Shown here: in pieces, positions 8,334 to 16,771 of the stretch
How the letters are laid out: each line of letters opens with the position of its first letter
Numbering within the stretch: position 1 is the first letter of the stretch
Assembly: GCA_023230525.1 (NCBI GenBank)
Contig: JALNXE010000004.1
Coordinates: 20,092-84,091 of the forward strand
Direction of reading: 5' to 3'
Source: Desulfobulbaceae bacterium
Lineage (GTDB): Bacteria > Desulfobacterota > Desulfobulbia > Desulfobulbales > SURF-16
Length of the DNA stretch: 64,000 nt
The notes under the pieces: generated by a model
The model's database searches: none
The model's input: only the letters and a program-made list of their open reading frames with translations
Told to the model about the DNA's origin: nothing
Translations under genes and position numbers: made by a program

Positions 8334-9575
8334 ATGGCTAGAAGAGTAGTAGTTACCGGTGTTGGTCTCGTCACCCCCCTGGGTACCGGCAATGAAAAAA
8401 CATGGAATGGACTCTGCGCCGGCAGGAGCGGGGTCGCTCCGATAACCCGCTTTGATACCGCAGACCATGCAGTCAAAATTGCCGCCGAGGTCAAGGATTT
8501 CATCGCCGAAGATTTCATTGACCCGAAAACGGCTAAGCACCTTGATCTCTTTGTGCAATATGCTGTTGCTGCGGCGGAGATGGCCTTTGCCGATTCAGGA
8601 TTTACGGTTACTGAAGAAAATGCCGCCCGGGTCGGGGTCATCACCGGTTGCGGCCTCGGCGGGCTGTCCACCATTGAGAAATATCACCAGATTTGTCTCG
8701 AGCGGGGACCGAAACGCATCACGCCTTTTTTCATTCCCATGGTTATCCCGAACATGGGCGCCGGCCAGATTTCCATCGTCAAGAAGCTCAAGGGGCCGAA
8801 TCTGTCCGTAACCACCGCCTGTGCGGCCGGCACCCACGCCGTGGGCGAGGCCTTCCGTCTGGTGAGTACCGGCATCTGCGACGCGGCGGTCACCGGAGGC
8901 AGCGAATCCGTTATCTGTCCCCTTGCCGTCGGCGGATTCAACGCCATGAAGGCCCTTTCCAGAAATAATGATTTTCCGGAGAAGGCCTCGCGGCCCTTTG
9001 ACCGGGATCGGGACGGTTTCATCATTGCCGAGGGTGCGGGAATTCTCATTTTGGAGGAACTGGAGCATGCCAAGGCAAGGGGAGCCCGCATTTATGCCGA
9101 AATGGCGGGTTACGGGCTGTCCGGCGACGGCTTCCACATGGCGGCCCCGCCTGAAGATGGAAATGGCGCAATCCGCTGTATGAAAATGGCCCTGGCCGAT
9201 GCGCAAATGAATGTCGACGAGATTGACTATATTAATGCGCACGGCACCTCAACGCCGTTAAATGATGTTGTCGAGACACGGGCCATCAAGAGTGTTTATG
9301 GTGATCATGCCAGAAGGCTTGCCATCAGTTCGACCAAATCCATGACCGGGCATATGCTGGGCGGGGCAGGGGGGATTGAGGCCATTTTTACGGCACTGTC
9401 CATTCATAATCAGGTTGTTCCTCCCACGGCAAACCTTGAAAATCCTGATGATGAATGTGATCTTGATTATGTGCCGGGCAGCGCCCGGGACATGAAAATC
9501 CGGGCGGCCATGTCCAATTCGTTCGGATTCGGCGGGACCAACGCCGTCATTATCATGAAACGCTTCGAGGAATAG
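8334..9575 (+). CDS. fabF: 3-oxoacyl-ACP synthase II (FabF)
   Basis: A 413-residue elongating ketoacyl synthase. The ATG at 8334 is preferred over the in-frame TTG at 8328 because CGAGG lies about 5 nt before it and the product begins MARRVVVTGVGLVTPLG. The Cys-His-His catalytic residues are in TTACAAGTHAVGEAF, NAHGTSTPLNDVVE and STKSMTGHMLGGAGG. It sits 90 bp after acpP and is followed at 2 bp by rpiB. Confidence 0.96.
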   Translation: MARRVVVTGVGLVTPLGTGNEKTWNGLCAGRSGVAPITRFDTADHAVKIAAEVKDFIAEDFIDPKTAKHLDLFVQYAVAAAEMAFADSGFTVTEENAARVGVITGCGLGGLSTIEKYHQICLERGPKRITPFFIPMVIPNMGAGQISIVKKLKGPNLSVTTACAAGTHAVGEAFRLVSTGICDAAVTGGSESVICPLAVGGFNAMKALSRNNDFPEKASRPFDRDRDGFIIAEGAGILILEELEHAKARGARIYAEMAGYGLSGDGFHMAAPPEDGNGAIRCMKMALADAQMNVDEIDYINAHGTSTPLNDVVETRAIKSVYGDHARRLAISSTKSMTGHMLGGAGGIEAIFTALSIHNQVVPPTANLENPDDECDLDYVPGSARDMKIRAAMSNSFGFGGTNAVIIMKRFEE

Positions 9576-9577
9576 AT

Positions 9578-10000
9578 GTGAAGATTGCCATTGGCTGTGA
9601 TCACGGCGGTATTACCTTAAAAGAGGTCATTTTGCCCCTGCTGGCGGAGCTCGGACATGAGGTAAATGACCAGGGAACCGACTCGACTCTTTCAGTTGAT
9701 TATCCCCACTATGCCAAAGCCGTGTGTGAGCTGGTGGCGGATAATACCTGTGACCGCGGAATTTTGATCTGCGGCACCGGACTCGGCATGTCCATGGCTG
9801 CCAACCGCAATAAAAAAATCAGGGCTGCCCTGTGCACCGAGATGTTTTCGGCCCGTATGAGCCGGGAACACAATAACGCCAATGTGTTATGTCTTGGGGC
9901 CAGGGTAACGGGACCGGGCCTTGCCGAGGAAATCGTCCGCACTTGGCTTGCCACTGACTTTGCCGGGAACCGTCATCTGCGCCGTATTGAAATGTTTTGA
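9578..10000 (+). CDS. rpiB: Ribose-5-phosphate isomerase B
   Basis: A 140-residue RpiB/LacB-family sugar isomerase starting at GTG, 2 bp after fabF. MKIAIGCDHGGITLKE and GILICGTGLGMSMAANR carry the family's phosphate- and substrate-binding loops; the catalytic cysteine is in the CGTG motif. It interconverts ribulose-5-phosphate and ribose-5-phosphate. Bacteria often place rpiB upstream of glyA, as here. Confidence 0.93.
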   Translation: MKIAIGCDHGGITLKEVILPLLAELGHEVNDQGTDSTLSVDYPHYAKAVCELVADNTCDRGILICGTGLGMSMAANRNKKIRAALCTEMFSARMSREHNNANVLCLGARVTGPGLAEEIVRTWLATDFAGNRHLRRIEMF

Positions 10001-10077
10001 TCCAAAATTCCTGAGTTTTGGCAACTTGCTGAAATTAAATTTTTTTTAGTCAGACAAGCATGTTTCCAGAGAATTCA

Positions 10078-10154
10078 GGATACAGAATTCAGGAGCCGGA
10101 AGTAAACGTAATACAATCAAGAAACCTGCATTCTATCTCCTGTCTCCTGTATCC
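10078..10154. repeat. Imperfect inverted repeat in the rpiB-glyA spacer
   Basis: Two 18-nt arms at 10078-10095 and 10137-10154 are inverted copies of each other at 15 of 18 positions, separated by about 41 nt. The arms are built on a repeated CTCCTGT / ACAGGAG theme. The 235-bp spacer has no gene, and no glycine riboswitch signature was seen. It may be a degenerate dispersed repeat. Confidence 0.5.
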
Positions 10155-10235
10155 CAAATGCCGGGAGATCAGGGTGGTAACCAGGTCGCAGAAATACCGC
10201 TGTTTCGGCAATATGAACTAATTTAAAGAGTACTT

Positions 10236-11492
10236 ATGTCATCATTAAAACAAACTGACCCGGCTGTTTATCGAGCCATCAGATATGAACTTGAACGGCA
10301 GACCAACCAGCTTGAGCTGATCGCCTCTGAAAATATCGTCAGCATGGCCGTGCTCGAGGCTCAGGGCTCCATTTTCACCAACAAATACGCCGAAGGCTAC
10401 CCGGGCAAGCGATATTATGGCGGTTGCGAGTATGCCGACGAGATCGAGTCTCTGGCCATCAATCGGGCAAAGGAAATTTTCGGGGCCGAATATGCCAATG
10501 TGCAGCCCCATTCCGGCAGTCAGGCCAATATGGCTGTCTACTTCGCCACGCTCAAGCCGGGGGATAAGGTGCTGGGTATGGATCTGGCCCATGGCGGTCA
10601 TCTTACCCACGGCAGCGGGGTCAATTTCTCGGGGCAGCTTTACGATTTCGTCTCCTATGGGGTGAAAAAGGAAACCGGCCAGATTGACATGGAAGAGGTG
10701 GAGCGTATCGCCCTGGCGGAAAAGCCGAAGATGATCGTGGCCGGGGCGAGTGCCTATCCCCGGCTGATTGATTTTGAGGGATTTCGCAGAATTGCTGATA
10801 AGATTGGCGCTCTTTTCATGGTGGATATGGCCCATATCGCCGGTCTGGTGGCAGCCGGCATGCACCCTTCACCGGTACCCCATGCCCATTTTGTCACCAC
10901 CACCACCCATAAGACCATGCGCGGGCCCCGGGGCGGGTTGATCCTGGCCAAGGGGGAGTTTGACAAGAGACTGAACAGCAAAATATTCCCGGGCATCCAG
11001 GGCGGACCGCTGGTGCATGTTATTGCCGCCAAAGCGGTGAGCTTCAAGGAGGCCATGACGGAAGAGTTTAAAATCTACCAGGCCCAGGTGATTAAAAATA
11101 CCAGTGCCCTGGCGGAAAATCTGCAGAAATTCGGTTTCCAGCTCGTCTCGGGCGGTACGGACAACCATCTGCTGCTGGTTGACTTAAACAACAAGAATAT
11201 CACCGGCAAAATCGCCGAGGAGGTCCTGGAGGGCGCAGGACTTACGGTCAATAAGAATGCCATACCTTTTGATACCCAGAGCCGCTTCGTCACGGGCGGT
11301 ATCCGCATCGGCACTCCCTCGGTGACGACCAGGGGGTTGAAAGAGCCGGAAATGGCCAAAATCGCCGCCTGGATCAACCGGGCTATCGTCAACCGCGACC
11401 GCAAGGAGGAACTTGCTGCCATCCGGCTTGAAGTCCGCATGCTGTGTGATGAGTTCCCCCTGTATCCTGATTTAGTGCGTGATGATGATTAA
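10236..11492 (+). CDS. glyA: Serine hydroxymethyltransferase
   Basis: A 418-residue PLP enzyme that interconverts serine and glycine while loading one-carbon units onto tetrahydrofolate. NQLELIASENIVS, NVQPHSGSQANMAVY and the PLP-lysine region VTTTTHKTMRGPRGG are all present. GGIRIGTPSVTTRG near the C-terminus is also typical. It overlaps the start of the dCMP deaminase gene by 14 bp, linking one-carbon supply to thymidylate metabolism. Confidence 0.97.
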   Translation: MSSLKQTDPAVYRAIRYELERQTNQLELIASENIVSMAVLEAQGSIFTNKYAEGYPGKRYYGGCEYADEIESLAINRAKEIFGAEYANVQPHSGSQANMAVYFATLKPGDKVLGMDLAHGGHLTHGSGVNFSGQLYDFVSYGVKKETGQIDMEEVERIALAEKPKMIVAGASAYPRLIDFEGFRRIADKIGALFMVDMAHIAGLVAAGMHPSPVPHAHFVTTTTHKTMRGPRGGLILAKGEFDKRLNSKIFPGIQGGPLVHVIAAKAVSFKEAMTEEFKIYQAQVIKNTSALAENLQKFGFQLVSGGTDNHLLLVDLNNKNITGKIAEEVLEGAGLTVNKNAIPFDTQSRFVTGGIRIGTPSVTTRGLKEPEMAKIAAWINRAIVNRDRKEELAAIRLEVRMLCDEFPLYPDLVRDDD

Positions 11493-11958
11493 TCCCGACC
11501 AGCGCCCATCATGGTCTGAATATTTTCTTTCCATTACGGAACTGGTTGCCCAGCGCTCAACCTGCCTCCGGCGCAAGGTTGGCGCGATCCTGGTGCGGGA
11601 CAAACGAATTATCGCCACCGGTTATAACGGTGCCCCCTCCAAGGTGCGTCATTGTCTGGAAGTCGGCTGTCTGCGTGCCCAGCAGAATATCCCTTCCGGT
11701 GAACGACATGAATTGTGCAGGGGGCTGCATGCCGAGCAGAATGCCATTATTCAGGCGGCGCTGCACGGGGTCAGTGTGGAAAATTCCACGGTTTACTGCA
11801 CCAATATGCCCTGCTCAATTTGCAGCAAGATGCTGATCAATGCCCGGGTCAAGGCCATATACTACAAGGACGGCTATGCGGACACCCTGGCCGCCTCCAT
11901 GCTGGCCGAAGCAGGTATTCCGCTGATCCAGATGGGGACCGCGACAGAAAACGTCTGA
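11479..11958 (+). CDS. Deoxycytidylate (dCMP) deaminase, ComEB-like
   Basis: A 159-residue zinc deaminase. The active-site pair is HAEQNAI (His ligand and catalytic Glu) and PCSICSK (two Cys ligands). RRKVGAILVRDKRIIATGYNG is the N-terminal family block. It makes dUMP for thymidylate synthesis. Three consecutive ATG codons open the gene inside the glyA 3' end, so the exact start (11479, 11482 or 11485) is open. Overlap with glyA indicates translational coupling. Confidence 0.9.
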   Translation: MMMINPDQRPSWSEYFLSITELVAQRSTCLRRKVGAILVRDKRIIATGYNGAPSKVRHCLEVGCLRAQQNIPSGERHELCRGLHAEQNAIIQAALHGVSVENSTVYCTNMPCSICSKMLINARVKAIYYKDGYADTLAASMLAEAGIPLIQMGTATENV

Positions 11959-11988
11959 AAGTAACGGAGTATAATTCCCCCTTGCACT

Positions 11989-12020
11989 GGCCACAGAGAG
12001 GCTCCGATCTCTTTGTGGCC
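11989..12020. other. Stem-loop between the dCMP deaminase gene and nrdR
   Basis: GGCCACAGAGA (11989-11999) is complementary to a segment at 12008-12020 ending TGTGGCC, with a small bulge and an 8-nt loop. It lacks a clean U-tract, so it may be a weak terminator or part of the nrdR leader. Confidence 0.4.
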
Positions 12021-12054
12021 TTTGTTCCATTTCAGAGTTATTGCAGGCTGAAAA

Positions 12055-12465
12055 ATGAAATGCCCCTACTGTGGCCATCTTGAAAACAAGGTGGTTGATT
12101 CCCGCCTCAATAAAGACTACACGATAACCCGGCGCCGGCGTCTGTGCGATTCCTGCGGCCGACGCTTCACCACCTATGAACGGTTGGAGGTGACCATGCC
12201 CATGCTCATCAAAAAAGATGACCGCCGGGAGGCATGGGACCGTTCCAAGGTGGTTTCCGGTCTGAAAAAGGCGTGTGAAAAGAGGCCGGTGAGCATGACC
12301 CAGATCGAAGAATTCGTGGATAATCTTGAAAGGGAATTACAGGACATGGGGGAGAGGGAAATCCCGGTCCGGATTGTCGGCGCCCGGGTGATGGACGCCC
12401 TGCGCAATATTGACGAGGTGGCTTATGTCCGTTTTGCCTCGGTTTACCGGCAGTTAAGGATTTAA
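12055..12465 (+). CDS. nrdR: Transcriptional repressor NrdR, C-terminus apparently lost by a 1-base frameshift
   Basis: A 136-residue product with the NrdR zinc ribbon (MKCPYCGHLENKVVDSR, then LCDSCGRRFTTYER) and the ATP-cone domain (KKDDRREAWDRSKVVSGLKKAC). NrdR represses ribonucleotide reductase genes in response to ATP/dATP. Family members usually run about 150 residues. Here the frame stops after FASVYRQLRI. Adding one T after the CAG codon near 12453 restores a normal tail, reading QFKDLNEFMEELKGLL and ending at 12533 inside ribD. That is either a real mutation or a base-call error. Placement between dCMP deaminase and ribD is the usual order in this group. Confidence 0.9.
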   Translation: MKCPYCGHLENKVVDSRLNKDYTITRRRRLCDSCGRRFTTYERLEVTMPMLIKKDDRREAWDRSKVVSGLKKACEKRPVSMTQIEEFVDNLERELQDMGEREIPVRIVGARVMDALRNIDEVAYVRFASVYRQLRI

Positions 12466-12510
12466 ATGAGTTCATGGAGGAATTGAAGGGCCTGCTCGGC
12501 GGTCGGGAAA

Positions 12511-13626
12511 ATGAAAAGAGTGAAGGATCCTGACCTGGTCTTTATGAGAATGGCCCTGCGGGAGGCCCGCAGGGGTCTGGGCAGAACCTCCCCCAATCCT
12601 GCGGTCGGGTCTGTGGTGGTGCAAGACGGCAGGGTGGTCGGCAGCGGATATCATAAAAAGGCCGGGACGCCCCATGCCGAGGTGCACGCCCTGCGGGTGG
12701 CCGGGGAGAATGCCCGGGGAGCGACCATTTACGTCACTCTTGAGCCCTGTAACCATACCGGCCGCACCCCGCCCTGTACCCGCGCCATACTTGCATCCGG
12801 CATCAAGAGGGTGGTGGTCGGCATGATTGATCCGAATCCGCTGGTTGCCGGCTCCGGCTGCGCCTTTCTGCAGAGCAGCGGCATTGAGGTTAGAACCGGG
12901 GTGCTGGCCGAAGCATGCCGGGAGTTGAATTATCCCTTTATCAAACACATCACCATCGGCCTGCCCTGGGTGATCATGAAGGCAGGCTGCAGTCTTGACG
13001 GGCGGATAGCGGCGGCAAACGGCCAGAGCAGCTGGATTACCTGTGCAAAATCCCGGGCTGAGGTGCATCGCCTCCGCAACCGGGTGGACGCAATTCTCAT
13101 CGGTGCGGGAACGGCCCTGGCCGATGATCCTTCGCTTACCACCAGGTTAAAGGGGAAAAAGGGCAAAGATCCTTTACGGGTGATCTTGGACGGCAGGCTC
13201 CGGCTGGCCCCCGGTGCCAGGATGCTCAGGCAGCCGTCCCCGGCGCCAACCTGGATTTTCTGTTCTCACCAGGCTGATCCGGCTAAGGCAGAGGCCCTGG
13301 AAAAGGCGGGAGCAAAAATCATCCGGGTTGACAGCGGCCAGGACGGTTATCTGGATCTGCGGCAGGTGCTGCGGTTTTTAGGCGCGGCCCAGATTAACAG
13401 CTTGCTGGTGGAAGGCGGCAGCCAGGTGCATGGGTCCTTTCTGCGGGCAGGTCTGGTGGATCAGGTCTGTCTTTTTTTGGCCCCTTTTTTTCTGGGAGGC
13501 GACGCCGTGCCGGTTATCGACAGTCTCGGCCTTGCCGGAGTACAGGAGGCCAAAAAATTTGTCACCCGCCGCATCAGGCGTTTTGCTGATGATGTGCTGA
13601 TCGACGGCTTGTTTACCAGTGAGTAA
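12511..13626 (+). CDS. ribD: Bifunctional riboflavin biosynthesis protein RibD (deaminase/reductase)
   Basis: A 371-residue protein. Residues 1-145 are the pyrimidine deaminase, with zinc ligands in GTPHAEVHAL and TLEPCNHTGRTPPC. Residues 150-371 are the NADPH-dependent reductase (MKAGCSLDGRIAAANG, then SLLVEGGSQVHGSFL). It performs the second and third steps from GTP to riboflavin. The start at 12511 overlaps the reconstructed nrdR tail by 23 bp, supporting an originally coupled pair. Confidence 0.96.
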   Translation: MKRVKDPDLVFMRMALREARRGLGRTSPNPAVGSVVVQDGRVVGSGYHKKAGTPHAEVHALRVAGENARGATIYVTLEPCNHTGRTPPCTRAILASGIKRVVVGMIDPNPLVAGSGCAFLQSSGIEVRTGVLAEACRELNYPFIKHITIGLPWVIMKAGCSLDGRIAAANGQSSWITCAKSRAEVHRLRNRVDAILIGAGTALADDPSLTTRLKGKKGKDPLRVILDGRLRLAPGARMLRQPSPAPTWIFCSHQADPAKAEALEKAGAKIIRVDSGQDGYLDLRQVLRFLGAAQINSLLVEGGSQVHGSFLRAGLVDQVCLFLAPFFLGGDAVPVIDSLGLAGVQEAKKFVTRRIRRFADDVLIDGLFTSE

Positions 13627-13654
13627 AGGATGGTGATCGAGTAAAAAATCTGTT

Positions 13655-13746
13655 TTCACTACAGAGCGCACCGAGATCACAGAGAAAATATTTTTATTTT
13701 CAGAAAGTTATCTCTGTGGGCTTTGTGCTCTCTGCGGTTAATTTTT
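13655..13746. repeat. Dispersed palindromic repeat, copy 1
   Basis: A roughly 90-bp AT-centred imperfect palindrome, with arms rich in CACAGAG / CTCTGTG around a central AAAATATTTTTATTTT. Its reverse complement matches most of 18981-19068. It fills the ribD-ribE spacer (200 bp), which holds no gene. The form suggests a non-autonomous repeat (REP or MITE class) that makes a long RNA hairpin. Confidence 0.75.
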
Positions 13747-13826
13747 TAGTTTTTACGAATTCATCAAGGATATCCAGTCAGCCACCCAGCGTGCTGATTT
13801 AATGCAAAACGGTTATAAGTGATAAA

Positions 13827-14486
13827 ATGTTTACCGGTATTATCCAGGGCAAAGGCAAACTCATCGACAAAAGGCCGTCGGGCGGCGGCATGGTTTTCGG
13901 GGTGGAGGCGGATTTTGATCTCACTGAGCCGGCGGAAGGCGAATCCATCGCCTGCAACGGCGTCTGTCTCACTGCCAAAAAGATTGCCGGCCGGCGTTTT
14001 GAGGTTGATGTGTCTCCGGAAAGCCTATCCCGCACCAATCTGGGCGGTATCGCCGTAGGCCAGAAGTTGAATCTGGAGCGGGCGCTGCGTTTAAGTGATC
14101 GCCTGGGCGGCCATCTGGTCAGCGGCCACGTGGATGCCACCACGAAGGTTTTGGAAATAAAGCCTGAAGGCGATTTCGTGCGGTTCCATTTTGCCGTCCC
14201 CAAAGGATCAGGCCGCTATATTGTTGAAAAGGGCTCCATCACCATCAATGGCATCAGCCTTACGGTAAATTACTGTGATGACCGCGCCTTTTCGGTGGCC
14301 ATCATCCCGCATACCCTGCAGGTCACCACCCTGGGGTCTCTGCAGCAGGGAGATCTGGTCAATATTGAGGTTGACCTGATCGGTAAATATGTGGAAAAGC
14401 TGCTGCAGGTGAAAGAAAACGGCGACAGGCCGCCATCGTCACGCCTTAATCCCGCTTTTCTGGCGGAACATGGGTTTTTGAAATAA
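13827..14486 (+). CDS. ribE: Riboflavin synthase, alpha subunit
   Basis: A 219-residue protein with two tandem lumazine-binding barrels. The start MFTGIIQGKGKLID is the family signature, and GGHLVSGHVDATTKV is the domain-joining motif; SITINGISLTVN marks the second barrel. It dismutates two 6,7-dimethyl-8-ribityllumazine molecules into riboflavin. No FMN riboswitch is visible upstream; the spacer holds a dispersed repeat instead. Confidence 0.96.
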   Translation: MFTGIIQGKGKLIDKRPSGGGMVFGVEADFDLTEPAEGESIACNGVCLTAKKIAGRRFEVDVSPESLSRTNLGGIAVGQKLNLERALRLSDRLGGHLVSGHVDATTKVLEIKPEGDFVRFHFAVPKGSGRYIVEKGSITINGISLTVNYCDDRAFSVAIIPHTLQVTTLGSLQQGDLVNIEVDLIGKYVEKLLQVKENGDRPPSSRLNPAFLAEHGFLK

Positions 14487-14605
14487 TCTTGTTTTTATTG
14501 GCAACAGCACTGGATTAAATTGCAAAGATACTTAGAATACCCCCTAATTTACGCTTTCATTATATTAATTTTTCATATCCGGCCCGGCCGGATCAGGTGA
14601 AGAAT

Positions 14606-15829
14606 ATGCCGGTAAGCAGTATAGAAGAGGTAATAGAAGACATCAGAGCAGGGAAGATGATCATCCTTGTTGATGATGAGGACAGGGAAAATGAAGGGGA
14701 TCTCTTCATGGCCGCCCAGATGGCTACCCCGGAAGCCGTTAATTTCATGGCGACCCATGGCCGGGGCCTGATTTGTCTGACCCTGACCCCGGAGCATCTT
14801 GACAAACTGAAACTGCCCATGATGGTGCAGAATAATCAGTCGCCTTATCAAACCGCTTTTACCGTCAGCATTGAAGCGCGCCACGGGGTGACCACCGGCA
14901 TCTCAGCGGCCGACAGGGCCAGGACCATTCAGGCGGCGGTGGCTCCTGATGTGCAGCCTGAGGATCTGGTCAGCCCGGGCCATGTTTTTCCTCTGCGGGC
15001 GAGAAGGGGCGGCGTGCTGGTGCGAACCGGCCAGACCGAAGGCTCAGTCGATATTTCCAGGCTGGCCGGGCTGGTGCCGGCCGGGGTCATCTGCGAGATC
15101 ATGAAAGCCGACGGCACCATGGCCAGGATGCCTGATCTGAAAATTTTCGCCCAGGAACACGGCCTGAAGATCGCTACCATAGCCGACCTGGTCGCCTACA
15201 GAATGAAAATGGACAAGCTGGTCCACCGGGCCGCGGAAACAGTTCTGCCCACCCGCTATGGCGGTGAATTCAAGGCCGTGGCCTACACCAATGATGTTGA
15301 TGACTATGAGCATCTGGCCCTGATCAAGGGCGAGATCAGCGCTGACAAAGAGGTGCTGGTGCGGGTCCATTCCGAATGTCTGACCGGCGATGTTTTCGGC
15401 TCCATGCGGTGCGACTGCGGCGGCCAGCTGCAGGCGGCCATGCGCATGGTCAACCGCGAGGGCTGCGGCGTCATCCTCTATATGCACCAGGAGGGCAGGG
15501 GCATCGGCCTGGCCAATAAGATCAAGGCCTATGCCCTGCAGGACAAGGGGTTTGATACGGTTGAGGCCAATCTCAAACTTGGCTTTAAGGCCGATCTGCG
15601 TGATTACGGCATCGGCGCCCAGATCCTGCGCGACATCGGGGTCAGAAAGATGAAACTGATGACCAATAATCCCAAAAAGATTGTCGGACTTGAGGGATAC
15701 GGGTTGGAGGTGGTGGACAGGGTAAAGATCGAGACCAACCCTGTTCCGGAAAATCTGGGGTATCTGCGTTGTAAAAAGGATAAAATGGGCCACCTTCTTG
15801 AACTGAACGGTTCTGAAAACGAAGACTGA
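14606..15829 (+). CDS. ribBA: Bifunctional DHBP synthase / GTP cyclohydrolase II
   Basis: A 407-residue fusion. The ATG at 14606 has an exact AGGTGA Shine-Dalgarno at 14595-14600; the GTG at 14597 lies within it and is not used as the start. The N-terminal half is 3,4-dihydroxy-2-butanone-4-phosphate synthase (ILVDDEDRENEGDLF, ATHGRGLICL). The C-terminal half is GTP cyclohydrolase II (SECLTGDVFGSMRCDCGGQL zinc site, then YMHQEGRGIGLANKI). It feeds both precursor branches of riboflavin synthesis. A short inverted repeat, TCCGGC with GCCGGA, lies just upstream. Confidence 0.96.
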   Translation: MPVSSIEEVIEDIRAGKMIILVDDEDRENEGDLFMAAQMATPEAVNFMATHGRGLICLTLTPEHLDKLKLPMMVQNNQSPYQTAFTVSIEARHGVTTGISAADRARTIQAAVAPDVQPEDLVSPGHVFPLRARRGGVLVRTGQTEGSVDISRLAGLVPAGVICEIMKADGTMARMPDLKIFAQEHGLKIATIADLVAYRMKMDKLVHRAAETVLPTRYGGEFKAVAYTNDVDDYEHLALIKGEISADKEVLVRVHSECLTGDVFGSMRCDCGGQLQAAMRMVNREGCGVILYMHQEGRGIGLANKIKAYALQDKGFDTVEANLKLGFKADLRDYGIGAQILRDIGVRKMKLMTNNPKKIVGLEGYGLEVVDRVKIETNPVPENLGYLRCKKDKMGHLLELNGSENED

Positions 15830-15850
15830 AAAGTAATTTGGAGTGATGTA

Positions 15851-16318
15851 ATGGCAAAATATTTTGAGGGGAATTTCCAGGCTGAAGGGAAAAAAATCGG
15901 CATCGTGCTGGCCCGTTTTAACTCATTTATCGCGGAACGTCTGCTGGAGGGTGCCCTTGACACCCTGCTGCGTTTCGGCGCGGCAGATGGTGACATTGAG
16001 GTCGCCCGGGTGCCGGGGGCATTTGAAATACCCCTGGTTGCCCAGAAAATGGCCAAATCCGGACGCTATGACGCGGTGATCTGTCTCGGCGCCGTTATCC
16101 GCGGAGCGACCCCGCATTTTGATTTTGTGGCAAACGAGGCGGCCAAGGGCATCGCCCAGGCCAGCATGGAGAGCGGGGTGCCCATAATATTCGGCGTGCT
16201 TACCACCGATACGATCGAGCAGGCCATTGAGAGGGCCGGGTCCAAGGCCGGCAACAAGGGTTCCGAGTGCGCGGCCGCCGCCATCGAGATGGTGAATCTG
16301 TTAAAAAGCCTGATATGA
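15851..16318 (+). CDS. ribH: 6,7-dimethyl-8-ribityllumazine synthase
   Basis: A 155-residue lumazine synthase. Substrate residues lie in VARVPGAFEIPL, CLGAVIRGATPHFDFVANE and IFGVLTTDTIEQAIERAG. It condenses the RibA- and RibB-derived intermediates. An AATTTGGAGTGATGTA segment before the ATG supplies the ribosome-binding site. The stop codon overlaps the start of nusB (ATGA). Confidence 0.96.
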   Translation: MAKYFEGNFQAEGKKIGIVLARFNSFIAERLLEGALDTLLRFGAADGDIEVARVPGAFEIPLVAQKMAKSGRYDAVICLGAVIRGATPHFDFVANEAAKGIAQASMESGVPIIFGVLTTDTIEQAIERAGSKAGNKGSECAAAAIEMVNLLKSLI

Positions 16319-16722
16319 GTATTCGCCGGAAATCAAGGGAACTCGCCCTGCAATGTCTCTATCAGATTGATCAGAGCGGCAATCACCAGGTTGATATTGC
16401 CCGCATGAGCGATCATTTTGATGTGAACAGGAAGGCGGTTCCCTATGCCCAGGAGCTGATCAGCGGTATTCAGCTGCAATGGGACGCTCTAAACAGCATG
16501 ATCGAGTTGCACGCCAAAAACTGGCGTTTGAGCCGCATGGCGGTCATTGACCGCAATATCCTCCGTATTGCCTGTTTCGAGCTGGCCCACATGTCTGATG
16601 TTCCTTCATCCGTGATTCTCAATGAGGCAATTGAGATTGCCAAACGTTTCAGCACCGATGATGCCGCCCCCTTTATCAACGGTATTCTCGACTCCATCTG
16701 CCGCAGTGTAAGGAAGGAATAA
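16315..16722 (+). CDS. nusB: Transcription antitermination factor NusB
   Basis: A 135-residue helical protein, starting at the ATG that overlaps the ribH stop codon. MSIRRKSRELALQCLYQID and SSVILNEAIEIAKRFSTDDA followed by FINGILDSI are NusB blocks. NusB works with NusE (S10) at boxA RNA to prevent early termination of rRNA transcripts. ribH-nusB is a widely conserved pair. Confidence 0.95.
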   Translation: MSIRRKSRELALQCLYQIDQSGNHQVDIARMSDHFDVNRKAVPYAQELISGIQLQWDALNSMIELHAKNWRLSRMAVIDRNILRIACFELAHMSDVPSSVILNEAIEIAKRFSTDDAAPFINGILDSICRSVRKE

Positions 16723-16771
16723 CTTAAGTTATCATTCAATCGGGACCGGTGAACAGTCTTTTGGCTATGCC

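Noticed and set aside
10001..10235. Glycine riboswitch before glyA
   Set aside because: No matching aptamer core; the spacer holds an imperfect inverted repeat.
14487..14605. FMN riboswitch before ribBA, or before ribD/ribE
   Set aside because: None of the conserved FMN-riboswitch segments could be found; only a short GC hairpin is present.
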